Below the pieces are notes generated by a model. That model saw nothing but the letters and a program-made list of their open reading frames with translations, was not told where the DNA came from and did no database searches. This document shows, one piece after another, positions 36,508-45,056 of a DNA stretch of 64,000 bases; position 1 is the first letter of the stretch, and every line of letters starts with the position of its first letter. Location: NCBI GenBank assembly GCA_016793095.1, contig JAEUJQ010000045.1:186001-250000 (forward strand). The letters run 5' to 3'. The DNA comes from Myxococcaceae bacterium. Lineage in GTDB: Bacteria > Myxococcota > Myxococcia > Myxococcales > Myxococcaceae. A program made the translations under genes and the position numbers.

Positions 36508-37983
36508 ATGAACCAGATGCAGAAGACGCTCGCGACGCTGGTCGGCCTGCTCGTGCTCGCGGGCGGCGTCGGGCTGTATGCGTGGAAGAGCGTGTACGAG
36601 ACCGATGAGAAGGCCGCGCGCAAGAAGGCCGACGAGGAGCGGCTCTTCCTCACCGGCACGAGCGGCGACCGCGCGAAGGACGCAGGCGCTGCGACGGTGG
36701 AGTTCCGCCGCCTGGTCGTCACCACGAAGGGCGAGACGACGGTGCTCGAGCGCGAGCCGGGCGCGGCGTGGCGCATCACCTCTCCGGTGAAGGCGAAGGT
36801 GGACGCGCTCGTCATCGACGGCCTGGTGAGCCAGCTCCAGAGCGCGCGCTTCAAGACGACGCTCGAAGGCGAGGCGACGGACGCCGAGCTCGGGACGTAC
36901 GGCCTCGACGCTCCTGCCTTCAGCGTCGAAGCCGAGGCGGAGGTCGAAGGCGAGCTGCGAAAGACGAAGCTCGAGGGCGGCATCGAGAACCCGTTCGACG
37001 GGACGATCTACATGCGGCGCGACGGCAGCCGGCAGGTGCACATGGCCGAGGGCGGCGTGCGCTGGTCGCTCGCCAAGACGACCTTCGATCTGCGCGAGAA
37101 GGACATCCTCGCGTTCGACGAGACGAAGCTGAGGCGGTTCGCCCTCAAGTCCAGGATCAACGACTGGGAGCTCGAGCGCGGCGACGACAAGCTCTGGCGC
37201 CTCACCCGCCCGGAGGCCACCCTCGCCGACACCGTCACCGTCACGGCCGTGCTGGGCGGCATTCGCGGTGAACGGGCGACGGGCTTCCCGTTCGAGCCCA
37301 CCGAGGAGCGGCTCGCGGCGCTGGGCTTCGGCCATCCCCTGGCGACGGCCGTCTTCACCTTCGACACCGGCGACGTGAAGGTGAAGCTGGCGACGCCCTC
37401 GCCCGACGCCGGAGACGCGCTCTACGCGCTCAAGGAAGACGCCGATGGCCGCGTGCTGGCGCAGGTGAACCCGTCGGCGCGGGTGGCGTTCGATCGCAAC
37501 GCCATCGAGCTGCGCGATCGCTCGCTCATCCCCTTCTCGAAGCAGCTCGTCACGAAGATCGTCATCCAGGTCCCTGGCAGTCCCGAGCTCACCGTCGAGC
37601 GGGACTCACCTGACGCCAGCCTCGAGGCCTGGCGCGTGACGTCGCCCCGGTCTGGCCCGGCGAAGGCCTATAAGGTGGCCACCATGTTGTGGACGCTCTC
37701 GGCCATCAAGGCCGGCTCGGTCGTCGTGGAGAAGCCCGACGGGAAGGTGCTCGAGACCTACAGCCTCGACTCGAAGCAGGGCCGCGTCATCCGCTTGTTC
37801 GGCCAAGCCTCCGAGCTCGCGACCCTCACCCTCGGCAAGGAGCTCGTGGGAAAACCCGGGAGCTCGTACGCGGTGGGCGCGCGCAAGGCGATCGTCGAGA
37901 TCGACAGCTCACGCTTCAACGAGCTGCCGTGGACGCCCGAGGACGTGCTCGAGCTCCCGGCTCAGGACGCCGGGACGCCCTGA
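36508..37983 (+). CDS. DUF4340 domain protein of the gld-type operon
   Basis: 491 residues with an N-terminal membrane helix (about 8-25) and a long extracytoplasmic part made of repeated beta-rich DUF4340 units, recognisable from WRITSP, LV..L..A and L..YGL motifs. DUF4340 proteins commonly follow GldG homologues and probably contact them in the periplasm. The mature part is rich in Glu, Lys and Asp. The stop codon abuts that of the M48 gene on the other strand (TGA/TCA at 37981-37986). Confidence 0.88.
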   Translation: MNQMQKTLATLVGLLVLAGGVGLYAWKSVYETDEKAARKKADEERLFLTGTSGDRAKDAGAATVEFRRLVVTTKGETTVLEREPGAAWRITSPVKAKVDALVIDGLVSQLQSARFKTTLEGEATDAELGTYGLDAPAFSVEAEAEVEGELRKTKLEGGIENPFDGTIYMRRDGSRQVHMAEGGVRWSLAKTTFDLREKDILAFDETKLRRFALKSRINDWELERGDDKLWRLTRPEATLADTVTVTAVLGGIRGERATGFPFEPTEERLAALGFGHPLATAVFTFDTGDVKVKLATPSPDAGDALYALKEDADGRVLAQVNPSARVAFDRNAIELRDRSLIPFSKQLVTKIVIQVPGSPELTVERDSPDASLEAWRVTSPRSGPAKAYKVATMLWTLSAIKAGSVVVEKPDGKVLETYSLDSKQGRVIRLFGQASELATLTLGKELVGKPGSSYAVGARKAIVEIDSSRFNELPWTPEDVLELPAQDAGTP

Positions 37984-38790
37984 TCACTGCTTCGGGATCT
38001 TCGCCTGAATCGCCTTGAGCGAGGCGACGCCCTGCTCCGTGCTCTGGTAGCCGTTCGCGGCGATCAGCGCGGTGATCTTCTCGATCCGCTCGGTGTTCGA
38101 CGGGTGCGTCGAGAGGAAGGTGAGGAACTGCGGCAGCTCGCCTTTGGCCTTCAGCTTCTCGAAGAAGGTCGCGAGCCCGCGCGGATCGTAGCCGGCCCCG
38201 TTCGCGTACTTCGCGCCGTACTGGTCGGCCTCGAGCTCCATGTCACGGCCGTAGGCCATGATGCTGCCCTTGCCGAGCAGCCCCGCCGCGAGCAGCGCCA
38301 CGTCGCTCGGATCCTTGCCCAGCGCCATCGCCGCCACCGTCTCGAGGCCCTTCGCCGCGACGAGCTGCCGCGCCGAGTGCCGCGCGACGACGTGCGCGAG
38401 CTCATGCCCCACCACGCCCACCACCTCGGCCTCGGTGTCGGCCGCGAGCAGCAGCCCGGTGTAGATGTAGATGCGCCCGCCGGGCGTCGCGAAGGCGTTG
38501 ACCGTCTTCGGATCGTCGATCACGAAGTACTGCCACTTCACGCCAGGGCGATCCTTGTCCGCCTGCGGCGTCAGCTTCTGCACCAGGCCGCTGACGTAGA
38601 AGCCCACGTCGGGCACGTCGAGGAACTTCGTGTTCTCCTTCTTCAGCTCCTCGTGCACCTGGAAGCCGAGATCCGTCTCCTGCTGATCGGTGATCAGCGT
38701 GGCGGCGACGATCTGCTCCGTCTGCGAGCGCTGCATCATCGAGCAGGCGGTGAAGGACAGCACAGCGGCGGCAAGGACGAGGTGGCGCAT
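37984..38790 (-). CDS. M48 family metalloprotease lipoprotein (BepA/LoiP-like)
   Basis: 268 residues. Signal with lipobox Cys16 (SFTAC). The zinc motif HELAH is at 129-133, with the third ligand in E185-L-E-A-D (ELEADQYG) and the typical NAFATPGG near 98. These periplasmic proteases act in outer-membrane protein quality control. ATG at 38790 gives the lipoprotein signal; upstream in-frame sequence is rejected. Divergent from the sigma/caspase operon with 188 bp between. Confidence 0.93.
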   Translation of the reverse strand: MRHLVLAAAVLSFTACSMMQRSQTEQIVAATLITDQQETDLGFQVHEELKKENTKFLDVPDVGFYVSGLVQKLTPQADKDRPGVKWQYFVIDDPKTVNAFATPGGRIYIYTGLLLAADTEAEVVGVVGHELAHVVARHSARQLVAAKGLETVAAMALGKDPSDVALLAAGLLGKGSIMAYGRDMELEADQYGAKYANGAGYDPRGLATFFEKLKAKGELPQFLTFLSTHPSNTERIEKITALIAANGYQSTEQGVASLKAIQAKIPKQ

Positions 38791-38978
38791 GGTGGTCGGT
38801 CTCCTGGAGGGATGGATCGCGCACCGAATAGTCGGTGGCGCCAGCGGGCGCACCCGCAAAAAGCCGACACAAGTCGGCGAAGTCACGAGGCTTTCCGGCG
38901 CTTTCCGTTTTCGGGGTCGGCTGTGTCCATTCCTGCGAACCCGGGCACTCCGGGCACACACAACCTGAGAGGACGATC

Positions 38979-39935
38979 ATGAAGCGAGTGATGGTGGCGG
39001 CAGTCGCGGCGGTGGCGATGGCGATGACGGGCTGTGGCATGGACAAGGGCGAGCCGTTCCGCCAGGGCTTCCCCCACAGCGACACCGTGAAGCTCAACCT
39101 GCCGGGGAACAAGGCGGCCCTGACCGGCGAGGGCCAGCGCCGCGACGGGCTCGAGGGGCAGACGTCGGACTTCTACAAGCTGACGCGCGGCGTGACGGCG
39201 ACCGTGAATGGCGCGGGCGGCGCGGTGCTCCTGCTGGTCGAGAAGATCACCGACTACCCGCCCACCAGCGTGAACCAGAACGTCGCCGTGTGGGGTCCGC
39301 ACACCGACGCGCTCTCGCCGAACACCTACAAGTTCACCGTGACGAAGGTGGCCGAGAACCAGTTCGACTACCTGCTCGAGGCGAAGGGGAAGACGGAGGC
39401 TGACTCGGCGTTCCGCGTCATCCTCTCGGGTTCGCACGTCTCGACGGGCAGGAACCTGGGCAGCGGCACCTTCCTCGTGGACTGGGATCGCGCGCAGACG
39501 CTCCCTGAGCACGACAAGAACGTGGGCACCGCGTCGTACACCTACTCGCGCCAGACGGCGGGCGCCGACGTCTCGGTCGATGCGCTGTTCCAGAAGGTGC
39601 GTGACGAAGAGACGAACCAGCTCGTGGACGTGAACTACAAGTACCGCGAGCAGCCCGGCAACGGCGGGGCGTTCGAGTTCCGCATGAACAAGAACTGGAT
39701 CCCTGGACCCGGCGTCGAGGTGCTCACCGTGAAGAGCCGCTGGCAGCAGGCTGGCGCCGGACGCAGCGACGCGCGCGCCACCGGCGGCGATCTGCCCGGG
39801 CCGGCCACCGCCTCGGAGTGCTGGGACTCGGGGTTCGCTTCGCGCTTCCTCAACGCCTCCTGGCTCACGCCCCAGACGGGGAACTACGGCGCCGAGAGCG
39901 TGTGCGCGTTCCCCACGGCCGAGTACGCGCCGTAA
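38979..39935 (+). CDS. Lipoprotein A of the sigma/caspase operon
   Basis: 318 residues with lipobox Cys19 (MAMTGC). The ATG has GAGAGGA upstream. The mature protein is beta-rich with no recognised domain. Its C-terminal region matches lipoprotein B at 42892-43830: both have SRW...GAG..., then ECWD..F...F....W and a final S.C, giving one probable disulphide. The stop is 10 bp before the sigma factor gene, so it is probably the first gene of a five-gene operon. Role unknown; it may sit on the outer membrane as sensor, substrate or partner of the caspase-barrel protein. Confidence 0.78.
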   Translation: MKRVMVAAVAAVAMAMTGCGMDKGEPFRQGFPHSDTVKLNLPGNKAALTGEGQRRDGLEGQTSDFYKLTRGVTATVNGAGGAVLLLVEKITDYPPTSVNQNVAVWGPHTDALSPNTYKFTVTKVAENQFDYLLEAKGKTEADSAFRVILSGSHVSTGRNLGSGTFLVDWDRAQTLPEHDKNVGTASYTYSRQTAGADVSVDALFQKVRDEETNQLVDVNYKYREQPGNGGAFEFRMNKNWIPGPGVEVLTVKSRWQQAGAGRSDARATGGDLPGPATASECWDSGFASRFLNASWLTPQTGNYGAESVCAFPTAEYAP

Positions 39936-39944
39936 CATCGGCCC

Positions 39945-40490
39945 ATGGTCCGCCCGGCCCTCGAGGTCATCGACGGTGGCAGGAGCGCCGGGCGGGCGTG
40001 GCTCAAGCAGCTGTACTCGACGTACGGCGGCGCCGTGTTCCAGCGGTGCCGCTTCCTGCTCAAGGACCCGACGGCAGCCGAGGACGCCATGCAGGACGTG
40101 TTCGCCAGGGCGATGTTGAACGAGGGCAGCTTCCGCGGCGAGGCGTCGCCGCTGACGTGGTTGACGAAGATCGCCACCAATCACTGCCTCAACCTGCTGC
40201 GCGAGAAGCGCGCGGCGTGGCACGACCAGTACGAGTCGATGGAGCGGGTGAAGGGTGAGGCCCACGGCGGTCCTGGCAGCCTCGAGGCCCGTGATCTCGT
40301 GCGCCGAACCCTCAGCCGCTTCGACCTCGAGACCCAGTCGGCCGTCATTCACTACTGGGTGGACGATCTGACGCTGGACGAGGTGGCTGCCCTGCTGGGC
40401 CGCTCGGTGCCGACGATTCGCAAGCGCCTGAACACCTTCGCCGAGGCGACTGGCCAGGCGATGCGCGACGGCGATGGAGGCCTGCCGTGA
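39945..40490 (+). CDS. ECF-type RNA polymerase sigma factor
   Basis: 181 residues. Region 2 spans about 20-90 (LYSTYGGAVFQRC, AEDAMQDVFARAM, SPLTWLTKIATN-HCLN). Region 4 spans about 120-170 (LETQSAVIHYW, TLDEVAALLGRSVPTIRKRL) with a helix-turn-helix. No region 1 or 3 is seen, as expected for ECF sigma factors. The stop overlaps the GTG of a zinc-motif anti-sigma gene by 4 bp, giving the usual sigma/anti-sigma couple. It probably activates its own operon. Confidence 0.93.
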   Translation: MVRPALEVIDGGRSAGRAWLKQLYSTYGGAVFQRCRFLLKDPTAAEDAMQDVFARAMLNEGSFRGEASPLTWLTKIATNHCLNLLREKRAAWHDQYESMERVKGEAHGGPGSLEARDLVRRTLSRFDLETQSAVIHYWVDDLTLDEVAALLGRSVPTIRKRLNTFAEATGQAMRDGDGGLP

Positions 40491-41254
40491 GCGCGACCGC
40501 GTTGAAACACCCCGGCTCGTTGACGCTGCGCCGCCTGCACGCGGGTGAGGCGGTCGGTGACGAGGTGACGCTCCACGTCGCGGCCTGCGAGGCGTGCAGC
40601 GCGACCCTGGCGTCCTTTTCGTCGGAGCAGCAGGCCTTCGAGCAGCAGATCTCGTTCGATCGGTTCGCGGCAGGCGTGGAGCGGGCAGCACGCGAGGCGT
40701 CGAGGCCTCCTCCGCAGCGACGCTGGCTGCAGCCGATGCTCGCGCTCGCCGCCGGGCTCGTGGTGATCGCAGGCGCGCAGCTCGTGCTCTCTCGAGTCGA
40801 GCCCGGGTCGGGCAACCGGCTCAAGGGCGGTGCTGCGGTGCAGGTGGTGGTGGCCGGGCGCGGACCACAGCGGGACGCTTCGGAGAAGCCGCACGTCGCC
40901 GAGGCGCTGGCGGCCGGAGAGCGGGTTCGCATCGGCCTCACGCCCGACCCCTGGAAGTACGCCATCGTCGTCAGCATCGACGACGCGGGCGAGATCACCC
41001 CCATCTACGTGGACAACGGCCACAGCCTCGCGGTCGGCGCCTCGAAGGACACCGTCTGGCTGCCCGAGAGCCTCGAGTTCACCGGCGCCGGCCTCGAGCA
41101 CGTGGTGATCGTGCTGTCGTCTTCGCCGCTCAGCCTCGACCAGCTCGCCAGCGCGCTGCGGCTGGCCTTCGACGACGCCCGCGGCGATCTGCTGAAGCTT
41201 GGAAGTCTTCCGTTGCCAGGCCAGCAGTTTCACCGCACCTTCCTCAAGCCGTGA
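40487..41254 (+). CDS. Membrane anti-sigma factor with ZAS motif and periplasmic DUF4384-like domain
   Basis: 255 residues from a GTG in a GTGA overlap with the sigma gene. The cytoplasmic part contains H-x3-C-x2-C (HVAACEAC, about 30-37), the zinc-binding anti-sigma signature. One membrane helix lies at about 83-101 (LALAAGLVVIAGAQLVL). The outer part, from about 120, has GERVRIGL, YAIVVSIDDAGEITPIY and a strand-rich end that resembles DUF4384. It would hold the sigma factor inactive and respond to a periplasmic signal. The next gene, a caspase, also starts in a GTGA overlap. Confidence 0.85.
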   Translation: MSATALKHPGSLTLRRLHAGEAVGDEVTLHVAACEACSATLASFSSEQQAFEQQISFDRFAAGVERAAREASRPPPQRRWLQPMLALAAGLVVIAGAQLVLSRVEPGSGNRLKGGAAVQVVVAGRGPQRDASEKPHVAEALAAGERVRIGLTPDPWKYAIVVSIDDAGEITPIYVDNGHSLAVGASKDTVWLPESLEFTGAGLEHVVIVLSSSPLSLDQLASALRLAFDDARGDLLKLGSLPLPGQQFHRTFLKP

Positions 41255-42888
41255 GCCCCGCCCTGCCAGCGTCGTGGAGCCTCCGCCTCGCGCTGGCGTG
41301 GCTCGCGACGTTCGCGCTTCAGGCACAGACGGCGCCCGCGCCTTCGGGCCCCCAGCGCCGCTTCGCGCTGATCATCGGCAACGATCAGGGCGGCGAAGGC
41401 ACCCGCCCGCTCCTGTACGCCGCCGACGACGCGCGGCGGATGCACGAGGTGCTGCTCCGCCTCGGGGGCACCACGCCAGACGACGCGATGCTGCTGATCA
41501 ACGACTCGTCCGACGACGTGCTGACCGCGCTCGCCGAGGTCGAGCGACGGATCCGCGATGCACGTCAGCGTGGGGAGCGCACCACGCTCTTCTTCTACTA
41601 CTCGGGCCACGCGAAGGACGGCGCGCTGCGGCTGGGCTCGACGAAGCTGCCGATGGAGTCCGTGAAGGCGAGGCTTGCCCAGGGGCCCGCCGACATGCGC
41701 GTCGCGGTGTTCGACGCCTGCCGCTCTGGCGCGCTGACGCGCACCAAGGGCGTACGAAAGGCGCCGGCCTTCGAGGTGGAGACGGACGCGACGCGGGCCG
41801 CGAAGGGCCTCGTGATCCTCACGTCGAGCGCGTCGGACGAAGACTCGCAGGAGTCGGACGCGATCGGCGCGAGCTACTTCTCGTACCACCTCGTCAGCGG
41901 CCTCCTCGGGAGCGCAGATCAGAGCGGCGACGGGCGCGTCAGCCTGGCCGAGGCCTACGCCTATGCGTACGAGCGCACCGTCGCGGCCACCGCCGACAGC
42001 GCCGCCGGGCCGCAGCACCCGACGTTCAGCTTCGATCTCGCGGGCAACGGCGATCTCGTGCTGACCGACGTGGTGCAGCGCCGGGAGGGCCTGCGGATCC
42101 CCGTCGAGGCGCCCGCAGGCACGTACTTCCTCATCGATCGACGCGGCGTCGTCGTGGCGGAGATCACCAAGAGCGAGGCTGAGCGCACGATCGCGCTCGC
42201 GCCGGGCACGTACACCGTCAAGCGTCGGCTCCCCGATCGCCTCCGCGTCGGCGAGGTGAAGATCGTCGACGGGCAGCTCTCGACGCTCGACGAGGCGCAG
42301 CTGAAGAACGCCAGGTTCTCGGACGACCCCGTGAAGGGCACGGGGTTGAGCACCGTGTACGCGCGTCACTGGAGCATCTCGGCCACCGGCCAGTACCAGG
42401 CGATCTTCGACGCCCCGACGACGCGGGGAGGCATCTTCCCGTCCGCGCCGCTCGTCGGCGGCGAGGCGACGGTGCACAACTTCTTCGGCCGCGGCTTCGC
42501 CTGGAGCTTCGACGGCCAGTACGGCTGGTCCACCGGCGCCGTCGCGAGCGCGCGCCTCGGCACGCCCGCCACCTACCGCTACTCGTTGATCACCGTCGGC
42601 ACTTCGCTCCTCTACGAGTGGAACCAGGAGGGCAGCTGGGTGCCGTTCGCCGGCGCGCGCCTCAACCTGAGCCTGATGAGCCGCGAGTTCGACGACGCGC
42701 TCTTCCCACGGCAGGGCTTCACCACCATGAGCCCCGGCGTCGTGCTGGGGCTCAAGTACCGCATCGGGCGGAGCTTCGGCCTCGTCGCGCGCGGCCGCGT
42801 TCACTACCTCCTCTACAACGTGGACGAGACGAAGAACCTCGGGTTCGCCGAGGTCGGACTGCTCGTGAGCTACGAGTTCAGGGACTGA
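41251..42888 (+). CDS. Secreted caspase-like protease (C14) fused to a C-terminal outer-membrane beta-barrel
   Basis: 545 residues from GTG at 41251. A signal peptide (about 10-25) is followed by a C14 caspase fold (36-270) with catalytic H120 (YYSGH) and C157 (FDACRSG). An EF-hand-like loop D223-Q-S-G-D-G-R-V-S-L-A-E234 lies in its end region, a motif often seen in bacterial caspases. Residues 280-345 form a small beta domain with EAPAGTYFL and APGTYTV, like a PEGA/carboxypeptidase-regulatory unit. Residues 366-545 alternate as amphipathic strands of an OmpA-like barrel ending YEFRD. So the protease would face the periplasm or surface. The combination with a sigma/anti-sigma pair is the most notable feature of the window. 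Confidence 0.87.
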   Translation: MSPALPASWSLRLALAWLATFALQAQTAPAPSGPQRRFALIIGNDQGGEGTRPLLYAADDARRMHEVLLRLGGTTPDDAMLLINDSSDDVLTALAEVERRIRDARQRGERTTLFFYYSGHAKDGALRLGSTKLPMESVKARLAQGPADMRVAVFDACRSGALTRTKGVRKAPAFEVETDATRAAKGLVILTSSASDEDSQESDAIGASYFSYHLVSGLLGSADQSGDGRVSLAEAYAYAYERTVAATADSAAGPQHPTFSFDLAGNGDLVLTDVVQRREGLRIPVEAPAGTYFLIDRRGVVVAEITKSEAERTIALAPGTYTVKRRLPDRLRVGEVKIVDGQLSTLDEAQLKNARFSDDPVKGTGLSTVYARHWSISATGQYQAIFDAPTTRGGIFPSAPLVGGEATVHNFFGRGFAWSFDGQYGWSTGAVASARLGTPATYRYSLITVGTSLLYEWNQEGSWVPFAGARLNLSLMSREFDDALFPRQGFTTMSPGVVLGLKYRIGRSFGLVARGRVHYLLYNVDETKNLGFAEVGLLVSYEFRD

Positions 42889-42891
42889 GCC

Positions 42892-43830
42892 ATGAGATCC
42901 TCCACCCTCCTCAGCGTGCTCCTCTTCACCGCCTGCGGCGGCACCTGGTCGAACCGCGATCTCGAGTTCGCCGCGGCCCTGCCCTCGCGCGCCGAGCTGT
43001 CGTCGAAGCTGCCGACGTCGGCGAGCAGCGCGCAGCCGCTCACCCGCCGAGACGGCCTCAACGCGGGCGACCCGTCACAGGCGTACGCCGACACGAAGAA
43101 GGCCGTCACGGACTTCAACGGGCTGCTCGACTTCTTCCTCGGCGTCGTCGACTCGGTGCGGTCGGTCTCGCCGACCAGCCGCTCGGGAGACTCGCGCACG
43201 TGGGGTCCGTTCGCGGCGAAAGACGCTCCCGGCTTCCAGTTCCAGGTGACGATCGCGCTCGTGTCGAGCGACCCGCAGGAGACGTTCGGCTGGAAGCTGC
43301 AGGCGCGCAAGCTGGGGGAGCAGGCGTGGCTCGACGTCGTGCGCGGCACCTTCCAGGCCTCGGCGGAGACGGTGCGCAAGGGCATGGGGCAGATCGAGGT
43401 GCCGGTGAAGGAGTTCCGCGATCAGCTCAAGATCGATCCCGCCTTCGCGCAGCTCGACTCGATCGTGATCGGCTACGTCACCAACGCGAACCCGAAGCTG
43501 TCCACGATGACGTTCACCTTCGCGGCGGGCAACCCGGGCGGCTTCTCGTCAGCGGGCTACGCGTCGCGACAGGCGGACGACGGCTCGGGCGCGATGGGGT
43601 TCTCGCTCAAGACCCTCGACCCGAACACCTCGCGGCTCGACATCGTCAGCAGGTGGCGCACGACCGGCGCGGGCGTCGCGATCGCGACCGTCGCCGAGGG
43701 CAACTACCGCGGGGCGACCCGCATCGAGTGCTGGGACACCTCGTTCAAGGTCGTCTTCTTCAAGGAGACCTGGCCCGGCGGTCAGGAGTCCGGCGTCCAG
43801 TCGGCGTGCGTGTCGATCGAGGGGCTCTGA
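42892..43830 (+). CDS. Lipoprotein B of the sigma/caspase operon
   Basis: 312 residues with lipobox Cys15 (LLFTACGG). It starts 3 bp after the caspase stop. The mature protein shares the ECWD...S.C ending and the SRW...GAG motif with lipoprotein A, and both have a WGP segment near residue 100, so the two are paralogues. No known domain is recognised. It converges on the PAP2 gene with one base between stops. Confidence 0.78.
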   Translation: MRSSTLLSVLLFTACGGTWSNRDLEFAAALPSRAELSSKLPTSASSAQPLTRRDGLNAGDPSQAYADTKKAVTDFNGLLDFFLGVVDSVRSVSPTSRSGDSRTWGPFAAKDAPGFQFQVTIALVSSDPQETFGWKLQARKLGEQAWLDVVRGTFQASAETVRKGMGQIEVPVKEFRDQLKIDPAFAQLDSIVIGYVTNANPKLSTMTFTFAAGNPGGFSSAGYASRQADDGSGAMGFSLKTLDPNTSRLDIVSRWRTTGAGVAIATVAEGNYRGATRIECWDTSFKVVFFKETWPGGQESGVQSACVSIEGL

Positions 43831-43831
43831 G

Positions 43832-45019
43832 TCACGCGAGTCGAGCGGGCGGCGCGCCGGCGTCGTGAGAGAGCCGCGGCGCGAGCTTCACCATCGCCAG
43901 CGCGAGCGTGAGGCCAGCGAGGACATCGACGACGTAGTGGTAGCGCAGGTACACGCACGCGAACGGCATCGACACGACCACCGGCGACACCCACCAGAAC
44001 AGCCGCCGCACGTGGCGCCAGGCGATCCACCCGAGCAGCACGGTGCAGCACGTGTGCATGCTGGGGAAACAGTCGTACGTGATGCGCGTCGCGTCCATCA
44101 TCGCCTCCTTGACCGAGGCGAGCAGGTAGAGCTCGAGCGAGACGTCGAAGGTGCGCGCCAGCACCGGCCCCTTCACCGGCACCAGCGAGTACGAGACGTA
44201 GCCGAGGAGCAGCGCGGCGCCGAGGGCGAAGGACGACTCCCGCAGGGCTGCGCGGCCGGCGACCATCAGCACGCCTCCCAGGACCAGCGGGAACAGCACG
44301 GCGTAGAACGAGTACGTGAAGGCGAGCCACTCGGAGAGCGGCCGGTTGATCAGCACCTCGAGCAGCTCGAGCGGGTCATGCCCGCCGAAGAGCGCGCGGT
44401 CGGCGGCGGCCATCGCGGCGTCCCGGTCGTCGCCCAGCTTGCCGCCCACGACCGCGTCCATCCACGCGTAGGCCGAGAGGATGAACAAGAGCGGGGCCCA
44501 GTCGCGCAGCGCGTGCAGCAGATCGGCGACGTTCCGCGCCAGGAACCGGCGCCAACCGAAGGAGCCCTCGCGCTTGAGCTCGAGGCCGGCGGCGAGCCAC
44601 AGCAGGCCCCCGGGCAGGCCGATGCCCACCACGCGGAGGAACAAGGTGGCGACCATCGGGATGACCTGCGCGGTCCGCGCCCTCGACAGCTCCGCCCAGA
44701 CGTTCGGCGCCGAGAGCACCACCACGCCCGCGACGACGAGCGGAAGAAAGGCGAGCGCTGACGACGCCCGGTGGAGGCGCTGGGCGTGCTCGGCGCCGGG
44801 CGGCCAGGGCAGGCGCAGGAGCTCGTGGCTGAGCGAGATCGCCGCTACCAGCCCCAGCGCGAAGAAGACCGACACGGTGCGCAGGCCGGCGAGCTGCCGG
44901 TACTCGAGGAACACCTCAGGGCCGACCCGGATCAGCACGAAGGCGATGAACGCGAGCACCGCCCACTCGATCGGCCGCAGGACCTTGAGCACTGCCCTCA
45001 GGTCTACACGAGTTTCCAT
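43832..45019 (-). CDS. PAP2 superfamily membrane phosphatase / inositolphosphotransferase-like
   Basis: 395 residues with around ten membrane helices. The PAP2-like motifs are in the C-terminal part: KGPVLAR (near 300), CFPSMHT with the catalytic histidine (near 335) and YLRYHYVVDVLAG (near 370) with the second histidine and Asp. This fits PAP2_3 proteins that transfer or remove phosphate groups from lipids or inositol. The N-terminal helices are extra. ATG at 45019 is 37 bp from the divergent gene at 45057; upstream in-frame sequence is rejected. Confidence 0.85.
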   Translation of the reverse strand: METRVDLRAVLKVLRPIEWAVLAFIAFVLIRVGPEVFLEYRQLAGLRTVSVFFALGLVAAISLSHELLRLPWPPGAEHAQRLHRASSALAFLPLVVAGVVVLSAPNVWAELSRARTAQVIPMVATLFLRVVGIGLPGGLLWLAAGLELKREGSFGWRRFLARNVADLLHALRDWAPLLFILSAYAWMDAVVGGKLGDDRDAAMAAADRALFGGHDPLELLEVLINRPLSEWLAFTYSFYAVLFPLVLGGVLMVAGRAALRESSFALGAALLLGYVSYSLVPVKGPVLARTFDVSLELYLLASVKEAMMDATRITYDCFPSMHTCCTVLLGWIAWRHVRRLFWWVSPVVVSMPFACVYLRYHYVVDVLAGLTLALAMVKLAPRLSHDAGAPPARLA

Positions 45020-45056
45020 CGACGACGCGCGCCAGACGGTGTTCGCTCTCGGCCGC

